Positions 27,429-36,346 are shown, numbered from the stretch's first letter. The stretch is DNA of 64,000 bases from Bradyrhizobium betae (GCF_004123905.1 NZ_MZXW01000004.1:1-64000), one strand, 5' to 3'. Program-made: numbers and translations. The notes: generated by a model not told the origin, from the letters alone.

Positions 27429-29744
27429 ATGGAGAAGAGCGTGCCAAACGCTGCCGAAGATGATCAATCACGCCTGCCTCAAACCAGCGGCGTGGCTACG
27501 CTGCGCGGCCTCGAGGCCGACGTCGACGTCCATCGCGATGCCTGGGGCATTCCACATGTCCGCGCGCGCGGAACGGCGGATGCCTTCTTCGCCCAAGGCT
27601 ATGTCCACGCCCAGGATCGGCTCTGGCAGATGGATGCCGCGCGCCGGCGCATGCTCGGCCGCTGGGCGGAATGGGAGGGCCGTGTGGGCATCGCGGCCGA
27701 CACGTTGGCGCGACGGCTCGACGTCGCGGGCGCGTCGCAGCGTGACTTCGCGGGCTTGTCGACCGAAGCGCGCGCGATGCTCGAGGCCTATGCCGGCGGA
27801 GTGAATGCATTCCTGGCGCAGGGGGCGCCGCTGCCGTTCGAATACAGCCTGGTCGGCGGCGAGGTCGAACGCTGGGAGCCGTGGCACTGCATCCTCGTCA
27901 TGCGGCAGCGCGGTTATCTGATGGGCTCGGTCTGGTTCAAGCTGTGGCGCGCGGCGGCGCTGCGCGCGATCGGGCCGGACCATGTCGCCAAGCTGCGTTA
28001 CGACGATGGCGGCCAGGATCTGCTGGCAACGCCGGCAGGCGCCGAAGGCAAACGATGGATCGCCGCGCTGGAAGATCTGGCGCCGGCCATCGAGGCGCTG
28101 GCCGCGCTCGCCGGGCCGGAAGCCACCGATGGCGGCAGCAACAATTGGGCCGTCGGACCGTCGCGAACGGCGACCGGCCGGCCGCTGCTGGCCGGCGATC
28201 CCCACCGGGCCTTCGAAATGCCGAGCCTGTATTCGCAGTTCCATCTGGCTTGCGATGCGTTCGACGCCATCGGTCTTTCCGTGCCCGGCGTGCCTGCCTT
28301 CCCCCACTTCGCCCACAACGGCCATGTCGCGTTCTGCGTGACCCACGCCTTTGTCGATATCCACGATGTCTATGTCGAGAAATTCAAGCCCGGAGACGCC
28401 TCTCGCTACCTGTTCCGGGACGAATGGCGCGAGGCGAGCATCCGTCATGAACGCATCGCGGTGCGCGGCGGGCCTGACGTCGACATCGAGGTCGTCGCCA
28501 CCCACCACGGGCCGGTGATTGCGGGCGATCCGCACAAGGGAGCGGCGTTGACGTTGCGGTCGGTGCAATTCGCCGAGCTTGATCTGTCGTTCGATTGCCT
28601 GCTGCCGATGCTGCGCGCCACCAATGTCGATACGCTCTATGAGGCCACGCGCGGCTGGGGCCTGATCGATCACAATCTCGTCGCAGCCGATACCGCGGGG
28701 AAGATCGGAAATCTCGTGCGCGCCGTTGTGCCACGCCGCCCGCGACTGAACGGCTGGCTGCCGGTGCCCGGCTGGACCGGAGACTATGAATGGCAGGGCG
28801 CGATTCCCTGGGAAGGCATGCCGCGCGCTTTCGATCCGCCTGATGGCATCCTGGTCACCGCGAACAATCGCGTCGCCACCGATGACCGCCCGGACTATCT
28901 CTGCACGGACTGTCATCCGCCGTACCGCGCACGGCGGATCGCCGAGCGGCTCGCTGGACTTGCCGCCGCGACTGTCGAGGACATGGGCAGCATTCATGCC
29001 GACACGCACAGTTTTACGGCGCGCGAATTTATCGCTCGCCTGGGCCGTCTCCCGGCGATCGAAGGACCGGCCGCCGCGCTGCGTGATCTCATCGCCGGCT
29101 GGGACGCAAGCATGGCGGCCGGCTCAAAGGCGGCTGCGGCCTACGCACGGACGCGCCGCGAGCTGGCGCGTATCGTTCTCGAACGGTCGGGCTTAAGCGC
29201 GGTGACGCGCGATCCGGTCAGCCAGGTTGCACCGGGCGTGGTGCCGCTCAATCAGATCTGGTGGGTGCTGCCGTCATTGCTGCGCAACGACGATCCCGCG
29301 CTCCTCGGCGGCTGGGATTGGGATCGTGCGTTGGTAACGGCGCTCGCGCGTGCAGCGGAGATCGACGACGGCAAGACATGGTCGGAGCTGCATCATGTCC
29401 GCATGGCGCATCCGTTATCGGCGGCGTTCCCGCAAGCGGTCTCGCAGCTCGAACCGCGGGGGCGCGCCGTCGGCGGCGATAACGACACGGTCATGGCCAA
29501 CGGGTGCTATTGGGCGTCGTCCGGCTTGACCGCAGCCTATGGCGCGGTCGCACGCTACGTCTTTGATGTCGGCAACTGGGATAATTGCTCCTGGATCGTG
29601 TTTCACGGCGCGTCGGGACACCCCGCGAGCCCGCATTACGCCGATCAGCATGCTGCATGGGCCGCCGCAAAACTGGTTCCGATGCTGTACGACTGGAGCG
29701 TCATCGCGAAGGCAGGCGACCGGCTCGTGCTACAGCCGGCGTAG
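27429..29744 (+). CDS. Penicillin acylase-family Ntn-hydrolase without a signal peptide
   Basis: This 771-residue protein matches the penicillin/acyl-homoserine-lactone acylase family: HVRARGTADAFFAQGYVHAQDRLWQMD near the start, then the autocleavage site GGSNNWAVG, where Ser237 would become the N-terminal nucleophile of the beta chain, then LLAGDPH. Members normally carry a signal peptide and mature in the periplasm. This N-terminus (MEKSVPNAAEDDQSRLPQ) is hydrophilic and no upstream in-frame start offers a signal, so it may act in the cytoplasm, after import and beside the amidase. The substrate is an N-acyl compound of unknown type; acyl-homoserine lactone or beta-lactam hydrolysis cannot be excluded. 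Confidence 0.9.
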   Translation: MEKSVPNAAEDDQSRLPQTSGVATLRGLEADVDVHRDAWGIPHVRARGTADAFFAQGYVHAQDRLWQMDAARRRMLGRWAEWEGRVGIAADTLARRLDVAGASQRDFAGLSTEARAMLEAYAGGVNAFLAQGAPLPFEYSLVGGEVERWEPWHCILVMRQRGYLMGSVWFKLWRAAALRAIGPDHVAKLRYDDGGQDLLATPAGAEGKRWIAALEDLAPAIEALAALAGPEATDGGSNNWAVGPSRTATGRPLLAGDPHRAFEMPSLYSQFHLACDAFDAIGLSVPGVPAFPHFAHNGHVAFCVTHAFVDIHDVYVEKFKPGDASRYLFRDEWREASIRHERIAVRGGPDVDIEVVATHHGPVIAGDPHKGAALTLRSVQFAELDLSFDCLLPMLRATNVDTLYEATRGWGLIDHNLVAADTAGKIGNLVRAVVPRRPRLNGWLPVPGWTGDYEWQGAIPWEGMPRAFDPPDGILVTANNRVATDDRPDYLCTDCHPPYRARRIAERLAGLAAATVEDMGSIHADTHSFTAREFIARLGRLPAIEGPAAALRDLIAGWDASMAAGSKAAAAYARTRRELARIVLERSGLSAVTRDPVSQVAPGVVPLNQIWWVLPSLLRNDDPALLGGWDWDRALVTALARAAEIDDGKTWSELHHVRMAHPLSAAFPQAVSQLEPRGRAVGGDNDTVMANGCYWASSGLTAAYGAVARYVFDVGNWDNCSWIVFHGASGHPASPHYADQHAAWAAAKLVPMLYDWSVIAKAGDRLVLQPA

Positions 29745-29827
29745 GTCGAACGTCCGGGCCATCGTGCCGACGCCGGACGTCGTATCCTCCAAATCTCACG
29801 CGAAGTCGCGCAATCCCGACAATCCGG

Positions 29828-29856
29828 TTGACGTTTAAACATCCAAAGGTTGTACT
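29828..29856 (+). promoter_or_regulatory. Candidate sigma-70 promoter for the Rieske oxygenase gene
   Basis: TTGACG (29828-29833) and TGTACT (29851-29856) are separated by 17 bases. They lie in the 143-base gap before the Rieske gene, in an AT-richer stretch containing TTTAAA. The gap suggests that this gene can be transcribed separately from the upstream operon. Confidence 0.4.
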
Positions 29857-29887
29857 GGGTCGCTCCAATGGCGAGTGAGGTGAGGTC

Positions 29888-30934
29888 ATGGTGATCGCGT
29901 CAACCTGGGATACCGAGAGAGCCGATTATCGCGCCATCGTCAACGAATGGCACGTGGTCCGCCGGAGTGCGGAGGTCGCGGAAGACGCCATCGTGTCGGC
30001 GCGCCTGCTTGGCGAGGACATCATCCTGTGGCGCCACGATGGCGAGGTTCACGCGTGGAAGGACTATTGCCGTCATCGCGGGGCGCGCTTGTCGCTCGGC
30101 TGGGTGAAGGATGGTTGCGTCGTCTGCCCCTACCACGGCTGGGAATATGGCAGTGATGGTGCGTGCCGCCGCTACCCGGCCCATCCGACGACCCGGCCGA
30201 CGAGCCGGGCCGCGGCATTCCGCCATCACGCGGTCGAGCGCTATGGATACATCTGGGTCTGTATGGGCAATCCGGTCGCCGCTGTTCCTCCGTTTCCCGT
30301 TTGGGAGGATGCGACCTATCGCAAGGTCCAGGCGGGACCGTACCACTACAACGCAAACGCCCTTCGTGCCGTGGAGAATTTTCTCGACCCCGCGCACTTT
30401 CCGTTCGTGCACGCCAACCTCAATGGCAATCCCGATGATCCCGACGAGCTCGTGGATTACGATGTCGTGTTGACGGATGAAGGCCTGCGTACCAGCGAGA
30501 TCACCTTGTTTCAGCCCCACGGCGATCATCGCGGCATTCCCATCACCGCGCGGTATCATTATTACTGCTTCCGCCCCACGACGGCCTATTTCAACAAGAA
30601 GACCGGCGACGTCGAGCGCTTCTGCACATTCCTGGCCGTCACGCCGGTCGATCTCGAAAACTGCGTGCTGCATCTGACCGCCGCCGTCAATTTCGGCCTG
30701 GACATCGCCGTCGAGCAGATCGTGACGCGCATGGACAAGGTGTACGAGCAGGACCGCGTGATCGTCGAGTCGCAACGCCCGAAGACTTTGCCGCTTCATC
30801 CCAAGGACGAGATCCACCTGAGAAGCGATCTTCTCGGTGTGGAGTATCGCCGCTGGATTCGTGCATTGGCGGGTAACGGACCGATGCCGGACCGCGCGCA
30901 AGACCCGGCGGCCGAGGACGCGGTCGCAGACTGA
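29888..30934 (+). CDS. Rieske non-heme iron ring-hydroxylating/demethylating oxygenase
   Basis: This 348-residue oxygenase component begins at ATG 29888 after GAGGTGAGG. The Rieske cluster ligands are Cys61-x-His63 and Cys80-x2-His83 (CRHRG and CPYHGW). The mononuclear iron motif is ENFLDPAHFPFVH, with His170 and His175. Its length and the single-subunit form resemble vanillate O-demethylase/PobA-like oxygenases rather than alpha-beta ring dioxygenases. No ferredoxin or reductase gene is adjacent, so electrons must come from elsewhere. It could dealkylate or hydroxylate a product of the amidase/acylase steps. Confidence 0.92.
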   Translation: MVIASTWDTERADYRAIVNEWHVVRRSAEVAEDAIVSARLLGEDIILWRHDGEVHAWKDYCRHRGARLSLGWVKDGCVVCPYHGWEYGSDGACRRYPAHPTTRPTSRAAAFRHHAVERYGYIWVCMGNPVAAVPPFPVWEDATYRKVQAGPYHYNANALRAVENFLDPAHFPFVHANLNGNPDDPDELVDYDVVLTDEGLRTSEITLFQPHGDHRGIPITARYHYYCFRPTTAYFNKKTGDVERFCTFLAVTPVDLENCVLHLTAAVNFGLDIAVEQIVTRMDKVYEQDRVIVESQRPKTLPLHPKDEIHLRSDLLGVEYRRWIRALAGNGPMPDRAQDPAAEDAVAD

Positions 30935-31123
30935 GTGACCGGGGCGCATGCGAAACAGAGCACGCCGCGTGCGCTGCACATATTTGCTACAGGCCGATAT
31001 GAATTGCGGCAATTTCCGCTGCAACAACGCGCTTGACATCGCATTCGATCTCAACGACCGTAACACGCAAGCGTCGGGCAAGGCAGCCCGTCAACGCGAA
31101 CAAGTTCAAACCATTTCCAACGC

Positions 31124-31139
31124 CACGCGGAAGCGCGTG
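31124..31139 (+). promoter_or_regulatory. First leader stem-loop of the amide operon
   Basis: CACGCG-GAAG-CGCGTG is a perfect 6-bp stem 20 bases before a second, terminator-like stem-loop. Paired stem-loops ahead of genes encoding an ANTAR protein fit antiterminator control. The loop does not show the A1/G4 hexaloop described for other ANTAR targets, so this is a candidate only. Confidence 0.45.
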
Positions 31140-31159
31140 TTTGGTTGGCGGCGAAAGCG

Positions 31160-31197
31160 CCCTCGGCTTGACAGCCGGCGGGTGCTTTTTTGTTTTT
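31160..31197 (+). terminator. Terminator-like stem-loop in the leader of the amide operon
   Basis: CCC-T-CGGCT-TGAC-AGCCG-GC-GGG (31160-31182) folds into a stem of 8 pairs with small bulges and is followed by TGCTTTTTTGTTTTT. It lies 10 bases before the amiC-like gene. An intrinsic terminator placed before an operon that encodes an ANTAR antiterminator points to transcription attenuation. A candidate -35 TTGACA lies at 31033-31038. Confidence 0.6.
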
Positions 31198-31207
31198 GGA
31201 TCGAGTG

Positions 31208-32368
31208 ATGACGCGGAAGCATTATCGGATCGGTGTGATGTTCTCGACGACGGGCTCCTACAGCGTCGTCGCGCGCTCGATCCTCAATGGCGCGCTGCTC
31301 GCGTTTCAGGAGGTCAATGCCGGCAGTCCCGACATCGAGCTGGAGCCGGTCGTGGTCAATCCATCGGGCGACCTCGCGCGCTATCGTTCGCTCAGTCTCG
31401 AATTGCTCGGCTCCGGCATCCGGCAGGTGGTCGGCTGCTACACCTCGTCGAGTCGCAAGGAGGTGATCCCGTGCTTCGAGAAGTTCGATGGGCTGTTGTG
31501 GTATCCCTCGCATTACGAAGGCTTCGAGAGCTCCGATAACGTCATCTACACTGGCGCTGCGCCAAACCAGCACGTGCTGCCGCTGGTCGATTACCTGGCA
31601 TCCCGCGTCGGATCGCGCGCCTTCTGCGTCGGCTCCAACTACATCTGGGCCTGGGAGAACAACCGCATCTTCCGCGAGGCGCTGATTGCGCGTGGCGGCA
31701 CCGTGCTCGCCGAGCGCTATCTCTCGGTCGGCGATACCGAGGTCGACCAGGTCATTGCGGCCATCATCGACCAGCGCCCGGACTTCGTCTTCAACAATCT
31801 GATCGGTACCAGCGCCTACGCGTTCTTCCGCGCGTTCCGAGCCGCCTGCCGGGCGCGTGGCATCGATCAGGCCGCCGAAATTCCCGTTGCCAGTTGCACG
31901 CTCTCGGAACCGGAATTGCCGGAGATTGGCCCCGACGCCGTCGACGGGCATCTGTCCTCGAGCGTCTATTTCTCGTCCTTGAATTCGCCGGAAAACGCCG
32001 CCTTCGTCGATGCCTACATGCAATCATTTCCTGACGGACCGGTCTCGTCGGCCGACGCAGAGTCGTCTTACATCGCCGTCAAGCTGCTCGCGGCGGCCTT
32101 GTCGCAGGCCGGGACCGACGACGCGCGCACGGTGCGCGCCGCCGTGGCGGACCAACGGCTGCGGGCGCCGCAAGGCGAGGTTCGTATCGACCGGCAAACC
32201 TTTCACGCCTGGCTTACGCCACGGATCGGCCGCTCCTCTGCCAACGGACAATTCGAAGTGCTGCTGGAATCCCGCGAGCCGATCGCGCCGGATCCCTATC
32301 TCGTCCAGTCGTCGCCGCGCTTTGCCAGCGCAATGCGCTCTCCGCTGTTGAAAGTGGTGCAATCATGA
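31208..32368 (+). CDS. amiC: AmiC-like amide-sensing binding protein
   Basis: This 386-residue protein has a type-I periplasmic-binding fold but no signal peptide (MTRKHYRIGVMFSTTGSYSVV). The motifs ALLAFQEVNA, VVGCYTSSSRKEVIP, LLWYPSHYEGFES and SSVYFSSL match AmiC and related short-chain-amide/urea receptors. In Pseudomonas, AmiC is a cytoplasmic sensor that holds AmiR inactive until an amide binds. The stop overlaps the amiR-like start by four bases, as expected for a sensor-antiterminator pair. It is the first gene of a ten-gene operon. Confidence 0.9.
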   Translation: MTRKHYRIGVMFSTTGSYSVVARSILNGALLAFQEVNAGSPDIELEPVVVNPSGDLARYRSLSLELLGSGIRQVVGCYTSSSRKEVIPCFEKFDGLLWYPSHYEGFESSDNVIYTGAAPNQHVLPLVDYLASRVGSRAFCVGSNYIWAWENNRIFREALIARGGTVLAERYLSVGDTEVDQVIAAIIDQRPDFVFNNLIGTSAYAFFRAFRAACRARGIDQAAEIPVASCTLSEPELPEIGPDAVDGHLSSSVYFSSLNSPENAAFVDAYMQSFPDGPVSSADAESSYIAVKLLAAALSQAGTDDARTVRAAVADQRLRAPQGEVRIDRQTFHAWLTPRIGRSSANGQFEVLLESREPIAPDPYLVQSSPRFASAMRSPLLKVVQS

Positions 32369-33030
32369 GCTCTCGACTGCTACAGAACTTCAAGGGCGGC
32401 CGCGCCATCGTCGTCACCCGGCGTGGTGGATGGGAGAGCGCGCTCGAAACGACGCTCGCCAAGCTCGGCGTTTCCACCGAATATCCTGAGATCATCGATG
32501 GTCGCGCACAGATCGACGTGGCGAGCCTCCAGGCCGACCGTGACATCCTGTTCGTCGACGGCGATCTCGAAGGCGCCGTCGCGATCGAGCTCAACCCGGC
32601 CTCGCATCTGCCGCCGGTGCCGGTGATCGGCCTTGTCGGCGTCGAGGCGCCAAGCCGGCTGAAGGCCCTCGTCAACCTCGGCGCGACCTCGTTCCTGCGC
32701 AAGCCGGTGCATGGAGGCGCGGTCTACACATCTCTCTTCATGGGCATCAACCAGTTCATGCTGCGCGCCGAAATGAGCGAGCGCCTGCAGGACCTCGAGG
32801 AGCGCCGTCGCGGCCGTCGCGCGGTGATCCGGGCCGTGATCCTGCTGATGCAGCAGGGCGGCCTCGACGAGGAGGAGGCCTATTCCCAGCTCCGTCGCGA
32901 AAGCATGCGCGCGCGGCAGAACATGGAACTCTATTGCGAGGAGTTTCTGAGCAAGCGGGCGAAGCCGCCCGATACGTCCGGCCGCACGACCGGCATCACG
33001 CTGCAAGGCGGCAACAAGCAGGCCATCTAG
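32365..33030 (+). CDS. amiR: AmiR-like ANTAR-domain transcription antiterminator
   Basis: This 221-residue protein has an N-terminal pseudo-receiver domain (residues about 10-125), a coiled segment (SERLQDLEERRRGRRAVIRAV) and a three-helix ANTAR RNA-binding domain (residues about 145-195: LLMQQGGLDEEEAYSQLRRESM). ANTAR proteins prevent termination at leader hairpins, and such a hairpin lies directly before this operon at 31160-31197. Coupling to the AmiC-like gene suggests release by an amide ligand. The last 25 or so residues look unstructured. Confidence 0.9.
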   Translation: MSSRLLQNFKGGRAIVVTRRGGWESALETTLAKLGVSTEYPEIIDGRAQIDVASLQADRDILFVDGDLEGAVAIELNPASHLPPVPVIGLVGVEAPSRLKALVNLGATSFLRKPVHGGAVYTSLFMGINQFMLRAEMSERLQDLEERRRGRRAVIRAVILLMQQGGLDEEEAYSQLRRESMRARQNMELYCEEFLSKRAKPPDTSGRTTGITLQGGNKQAI

Positions 33031-33040
33031 GAGAAGCCAA

Positions 33041-34282
33041 ATGACCAAGTCTGTATTGCGGGGGCTGCGCGCCGCAGCCCTCACGGGGACGCTTGTCTTC
33101 GGATCACATCAGGCGCTCGCGGCGGAAAACCCGATCAAGCTCGGCGTGCTGGAGGATCAGTCCGGTGATTTCGCCGCGGCCACGATCGGCAAGGTCCACG
33201 CCATCCAGCTCGCCACTGACGAAATTAACAAAGCTGGCGGCATCATGGGCCGGCCGCTGGAGCTCGTTGCTTACGACACGCAGTCCGACAACACCCGTTA
33301 CCAGGAGTTCATGCGCCGCGTGCTCCAGCGTGACAAGGTCGACGTGGTGTTCGCAGGCTTCTCCTCGGCCTCGCGCGAGGCGTACCGTCCGATCGTCGAC
33401 CAGTTCAACGGCTTTGCCTTCTACAACAACCAGTACGAAGGCGGCGTCTGCGACGGCCACATGATCGTGACAGGCGCGGTGCCGGAGCAGCAGTTCTCCA
33501 CGCTCATTCCCTACATGATGGAGAAGTACGGCAAAAACGTCTACACGCTCGCCGCCGACTACAATTTCGGCCAGATCTCGGCGGAATGGGTGCGCAAGAT
33601 CGTCAAGGAGAACGGTGGCAAGATGGCCGGCGAGGAGTTCATCCCGCTCGGCGTGTCGCAGTTTTCGCAGAGCATCCAGAACATCCAGAAAGCCAAGCCC
33701 GACTTCGTGGTCACGCTGCTGGTCGGCACCGCACAGGCCTCCTACTACGAGCAGGCGGCCTCCGCCAACGTCAACCTGCCGATGGCCTCCTCGGTCAACG
33801 TCGGCCAGGGCTACGAGCACAAGCGCTTCAAGCCGCCGAGCCTGAAGGACATGTACGTCACCACCAATTACATTGAGGAGATCGACTCGCCGAAGAGCAA
33901 GGAATTCTACGCCAAGTTCAAGGCGAAATTCCCGAGCGAGCCCTATGTCAACCAGGAGGCGGAAAACTCCTATCTTGCCGTCTATCTCTACAAGCAGATG
34001 GTGGAGCGGGCGAAGTCGACCAAGCGCGAGGACATCCGCAAGGTGATCGCGATGGGCGATGTCTGCATGGATGCACCGGAAGGCAAGGTCTGCATCGACC
34101 CGAAGAGCCAGCACATGTCACACACGATCTATCTCGCCAAGGTCGGTGCCGATCACGCGATCTCGTTCCCGAAGACCTGGGAGGACATCAAGCCGTACTG
34201 GCTGGGTGAAGCCGGCTGCGATCTCACCAAGAAAGATCCGATGGCGCAGTACACGCCATCGAATCCCCCGCCGAACCCCTGA
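33041..34282 (+). CDS. Amide/urea-type ABC transporter binding protein
   Basis: This 413-residue protein starts at ATG 33041 after AGGAGAAG. The signal peptide ends at about residue 27 (HQALAAEN). It is of the UrtA/FmdD kind, with IKLGVLEDQSGDFA, VFAGFSSASREAYRP, FYNNQYEGGVCD, LAADYNFGQISAEW and NQEAENSYLAVYLY. These proteins bind short-chain amides or urea. The UrtA label is less likely here since no urease genes are present and a formamidase follows. A long stem-loop after the stop may stabilise this transcript segment. Confidence 0.93.
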   Translation: MTKSVLRGLRAAALTGTLVFGSHQALAAENPIKLGVLEDQSGDFAAATIGKVHAIQLATDEINKAGGIMGRPLELVAYDTQSDNTRYQEFMRRVLQRDKVDVVFAGFSSASREAYRPIVDQFNGFAFYNNQYEGGVCDGHMIVTGAVPEQQFSTLIPYMMEKYGKNVYTLAADYNFGQISAEWVRKIVKENGGKMAGEEFIPLGVSQFSQSIQNIQKAKPDFVVTLLVGTAQASYYEQAASANVNLPMASSVNVGQGYEHKRFKPPSLKDMYVTTNYIEEIDSPKSKEFYAKFKAKFPSEPYVNQEAENSYLAVYLYKQMVERAKSTKREDIRKVIAMGDVCMDAPEGKVCIDPKSQHMSHTIYLAKVGADHAISFPKTWEDIKPYWLGEAGCDLTKKDPMAQYTPSNPPPNP

Positions 34283-34292
34283 ACCGGCGGTT

Positions 34293-34348
34293 GATCGCCC
34301 CGGCGCTCCCAGGCACGCCCCCGGCGTTGCCGGCGCGCCGGGACGATC
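34293..34348 (+). promoter_or_regulatory. Intercistronic stem-loop after the binding-protein gene
   Basis: GATCG-C-CCCGGCGC (34293-34306) pairs with GCGCCGGG-A-CGATC (34335-34348), giving 13 pairs with one mismatch. The loop contains a second small hairpin (CCGGC-GTT-GCCGG, 34321-34333). There is no T-run after it, so it is more likely an mRNA-stability or processing element than a terminator. Such structures often raise binding-protein over permease levels. Confidence 0.45.
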
Positions 34349-34393
34349 ACGGACACCTGCGACGGTAGTTTCTTCCCACATATTGGTTGGTTC

Positions 34394-35266
34394 ATGGACA
34401 TCGCGACCCACGTGTTTTCGGCGCTCTATCAATTCGGCGACGCCTTCGCGTTCCTGGTGCTCTCGGCCTGCGGGCTTGCGGTGATCTTCGGCATGATGGG
34501 CGTGATCAATCTCGCCCATGGCGAGTTCATCATGTGCGGCGCCTATGTCACCGCCGCGACCGTGCACGCGGGTTTGCCGCTGCCGCTGGGCATTTTGGCG
34601 GGCACCGTTGTGTCGGCACTGGTCGGTGTGCTGGTGGAGCTCGCGGTCATCCGCCATCTCTATGACCGGCCGCTCGACACCATCGTCGCGACCTGGGGGC
34701 TCAGCCTGATCGCTACGCAGGGCACGCTGATCATGGTCGGCTCGACCATGGCGGGCGTCGGTACCCCATTCGGCAGCTTCCAGGTCGGCGACTACTCCTA
34801 TTCGATCTACCGCATCGTGCTGTTCTGTTCGGCGCTCGGCGTGCTCGCCGCGCTCTATGCGCTGTTCAACTGGACCCGCTTCGGCGTGCTGGCGCGGGCG
34901 ACCATCCAGGTGCCGCATATGGCGGCCGCCCTCGGCGTCGATACGCGCCTGATCTACAGCCTCACCTTCGCCTGCGGCGCCGGGCTCGCCGGACTTGCCG
35001 GCGGCCTCTATGCACCGACAATGACGCTGGTGCCGACCATGGGCGCGACCTTCATCATGGAGGCCTTCGTCACGGTCGTGATCGGCGGCGCGGACGTCTT
35101 CCTCGGCACGGCGCCGGCGGGCGGCGTGCTCGCGATCGTGAAATCGGTGATGACGTCGTGGCAGGGACAGTTGTTCGGCCAGATCGGCCTGTTGGTCGCC
35201 GTCATCATCGTGGTCCGGGTTTTGCCGAAAGGCATCTCCGGCTTCGTGCTGCGCGAGCGCACCTGA
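34394..35266 (+). CDS. Amide/urea-type ABC transporter permease (LivH/UrtB family)
   Basis: This 290-residue inner-membrane protein has the LivH/UrtB pattern: VLSACGLAVIFGMMGVINLAHGEFIM, then LDTIVATWGLSLI, and late VVIGGADVFLGTAPAGG. It begins at ATG 34394 with only a weak ribosome site, 111 bases after the binding-protein gene, where a stem-loop lies. It pairs with the next permease. Confidence 0.92.
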   Translation: MDIATHVFSALYQFGDAFAFLVLSACGLAVIFGMMGVINLAHGEFIMCGAYVTAATVHAGLPLPLGILAGTVVSALVGVLVELAVIRHLYDRPLDTIVATWGLSLIATQGTLIMVGSTMAGVGTPFGSFQVGDYSYSIYRIVLFCSALGVLAALYALFNWTRFGVLARATIQVPHMAAALGVDTRLIYSLTFACGAGLAGLAGGLYAPTMTLVPTMGATFIMEAFVTVVIGGADVFLGTAPAGGVLAIVKSVMTSWQGQLFGQIGLLVAVIIVVRVLPKGISGFVLRERT

Positions 35267-35281
35267 CGGAGTGATGGCGTC

Positions 35282-36346
35282 GTGACCGGTTTCCTTTCGT
35301 TGTTCCGCCGTCTCGAAGGCCCGCAGACCGTTGGCCGCGGTCCGGGCTTCTGGGGCCTTTTCGCCGTCGTGCTCGCCGTGGCACTCGCATACCCGCTGTT
35401 CAGTGACGGCTACACGGTCGGCAACACCGTTTACTTCTTCGTCTGGGTGTTCATCGCGCTCAGCCTCTGCATCATCTGGGGCTATGGCGGCTCGCTGTCG
35501 TTCGGCCAGACCGCGTTCTTCGGGATCGCGGGCTACGGCTACGGCGTCCTCACCCTCAATTTCGGCTCGGCCTATGGCTTCACGCTGGTGGCGCTGGTGA
35601 TTGCAGTAGGGATCGCAGCGCTGTTCGCGGTGCTGCTCGGCTATTTCATGTTCTTCGGCCGCATCGCCGGCGTCTTCCTCGGCATCGTCACGCTCGCCGT
35701 GACCTTGATGCTGGAGCGCTTCATGGCACAGACCGCGGGGCCGGAGTGGCACATCGGCAGCGCAAGGCTCAACGGCTTCAACGGCATGAGCGCGATGCCG
35801 CCTTTGACCATCCCGTGGCCGGGCGAGCCGATCGTGCTGTTCGCCGATGTCGGGCTCTACTACTTCGTCCTCGGGCTTCTGGTGGTCGTCTATCTCGCCT
35901 TGCGCATCCTGATGAACTCGTCGTTCGGCAACGTCATTGTCGCGATCCGAGAAAACCCTGAGCGGGCGGAGATGCTGGGTTACGACATTCGCAAGTACCA
36001 GCTCATCACCTTCGTCATCGGCGCCGCACTCGCCGGCATATCCGGCGTGCTCTATACGGCGTGGGGGCAGTATATCACGCCGTCCAGCATGGGCATGACG
36101 GCGGCGGCGCTACCGCTGATCTGGGTCGCGGTCGGCGGCCGCAGCGATCTGACTTCGACGGTGGTCGGCACGCTGGTGGTGCTGGCCGCGTTCCAGGCGC
36201 TGACGATCTATGGCAGCCAGTATGCGCTCGTCTTCATGGGCGTGCTGCTCGTGCTCACCGTCCTGATCGCGCCCAACGGGCTCGTGCTCGGGGTGATGCA
36301 CTGGCTCGGCCGCCTCGCGGCCCGCTTCACGCAGAGGGCCGGCTGA
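35282..36346 (+). CDS. Amide/urea-type ABC transporter permease (LivM/UrtC family)
   Basis: This 354-residue inner-membrane protein starts at GTG 35282, 15 bases after the previous stop, with GGAG upstream. It carries the LivM motif IIWGYGGSLSFGQTAFFGIAGYGYG, VIVAIRENPERAEMLGYDIRKYQL and the WVAVGGRSDLTSTVVGT segment. Its TGA stop shares a base with the ATG of the ATPase gene, so the two are coupled. Confidence 0.92.
   Translation: MTGFLSLFRRLEGPQTVGRGPGFWGLFAVVLAVALAYPLFSDGYTVGNTVYFFVWVFIALSLCIIWGYGGSLSFGQTAFFGIAGYGYGVLTLNFGSAYGFTLVALVIAVGIAALFAVLLGYFMFFGRIAGVFLGIVTLAVTLMLERFMAQTAGPEWHIGSARLNGFNGMSAMPPLTIPWPGEPIVLFADVGLYYFVLGLLVVVYLALRILMNSSFGNVIVAIRENPERAEMLGYDIRKYQLITFVIGAALAGISGVLYTAWGQYITPSSMGMTAAALPLIWVAVGGRSDLTSTVVGTLVVLAAFQALTIYGSQYALVFMGVLLVLTVLIAPNGLVLGVMHWLGRLAARFTQRAG

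Noticed and set aside
30974..30991. A sigma-54-like sequence (CTGCACATATTTGCT) upstream of the amide operon
   Set aside because: The required GG at -24 is absent (CT at that spacing from the GC), so it does not meet the -24/-12 rule.
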